This document shows, one piece after another, positions 5,770-5,865 of a stretch of DNA of 5,865 nt. The position numbers and the translations under genes are program-made. The stretch's first letter is position 1; the number at the start of each line of letters is the position of its first letter. The notes below the pieces were generated by a model. That model worked only from the letters and a program-made list of their open reading frames with translations. It was not told the DNA's origin and did not search any database. The stretch comes from an uncultured Thermomicrobiales bacterium (GTDB taxonomy: Bacteria > Chloroflexota > Chloroflexia > Thermomicrobiales > UBA6265): the NCBI GenBank assembly GCA_902806355.1, contig CADCWI010000055.1, positions 1 to 5,865 of the forward strand, given 5' to 3'.

Positions 5770-5798
5770 ACTATACCGAGTCCGAATCCGTCTCGTAA
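5770..5798 (-). promoter_or_regulatory. Promoter of the P-loop kinase gene, placed for a leaderless mRNA
   Basis: The minus strand has TATAGT (5775-5770), matching 5 of 6 bases of the TATAAT consensus, and TTACGA (5798-5793) 17 bases further upstream, matching TTGACA weakly (3 of 6). The -10 box ends 6 bases before ATG 5763, so a start 7 bases downstream of it would fall on the A of the ATG. No SD is present between them. All this is consistent with leaderless transcription. Confidence 0.55.
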
Positions 5799-5799
5799 A

Positions 5800-5819
5800 C
5801 GGTCGTTTCTGAAACACCG
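5800..5819. repeat. Imperfect inverted repeat next to the kinase promoter
   Basis: GTTTC-T-GAAAC (5805-5815) is a perfect inverted repeat. Allowing one unpaired C at 5804, the arms extend to CGGT...ACCG (5800-5803 and 5816-5819). It abuts the -35 hexamer on its upstream side, a common position for an activator or repressor site. Confidence 0.4.
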
Positions 5820-5865
5820 ACATGTTTACTCTTAGACTCTATGGTCCATGTGCCATCTGCGTCAG

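Overview
The window is GC-rich bacterial DNA. Its codons favour G or C at the third position, Shine-Dalgarno (SD) sites are few, and one gene has a promoter placed for leaderless transcription. This suits Actinomycetota or a Thermomicrobia-like member of the Chloroflexota. That assignment is inference from base use and gene content, with no marker gene to settle it. It reads as ordinary chromosomal accessory or housekeeping DNA with several decayed or interrupted genes. I see no rRNA, tRNA, CRISPR array, transposase or phage module, and no clear multi-gene novel system.

Layout, left to right. (1) Positions 1-91 hold the C-terminus of an unidentified plus-strand gene. (2) Positions 92-480 are broken coding DNA: the N-terminal strand of a glyoxalase/VOC-fold protein, an internal gap of about 35-40 family residues, then a frame change. 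(3) Positions 451-1755, minus strand, encode a YcaQ/AlkX-type winged-helix DNA glycosylase. One in-frame TAG at 1243-1245 cuts the frame into a 170-residue N-part and a 258-residue C-part. (4) Positions 1756-2379 are a long divergent spacer with a possible 35-residue ORF and several short palindromes. (5) Positions 2380-3900, plus strand, encode a complete SulP anion transporter with a C-terminal STAS domain. (6) Positions 3897-4286, minus strand, encode a tautomerase-fold protein with Ala instead of the catalytic Pro1. It converges on the SulP gene so tightly that both stop codons lie within one CTAG. (7) Positions 4287-5274 hold no confident normal-size gene, become more A+T-rich toward the right, and contain a tiny minus-strand reading-frame pair that looks like a two-helix membrane protein split by a one-base shift. 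(8) Positions 5275-5763, minus strand, encode a small P-loop kinase/ATPase with a -10 box six bases before its ATG.

The genes do not form one pathway: a DNA-repair glycosylase, an anion transporter, a tautomerase-like protein and a predicted kinase sit side by side on alternating strands, each apparently its own transcription unit. The most useful points for a reader are the nonsense codon in the glycosylase, the split two-helix microgene, the shared CTAG stops and the leaderless promoter.
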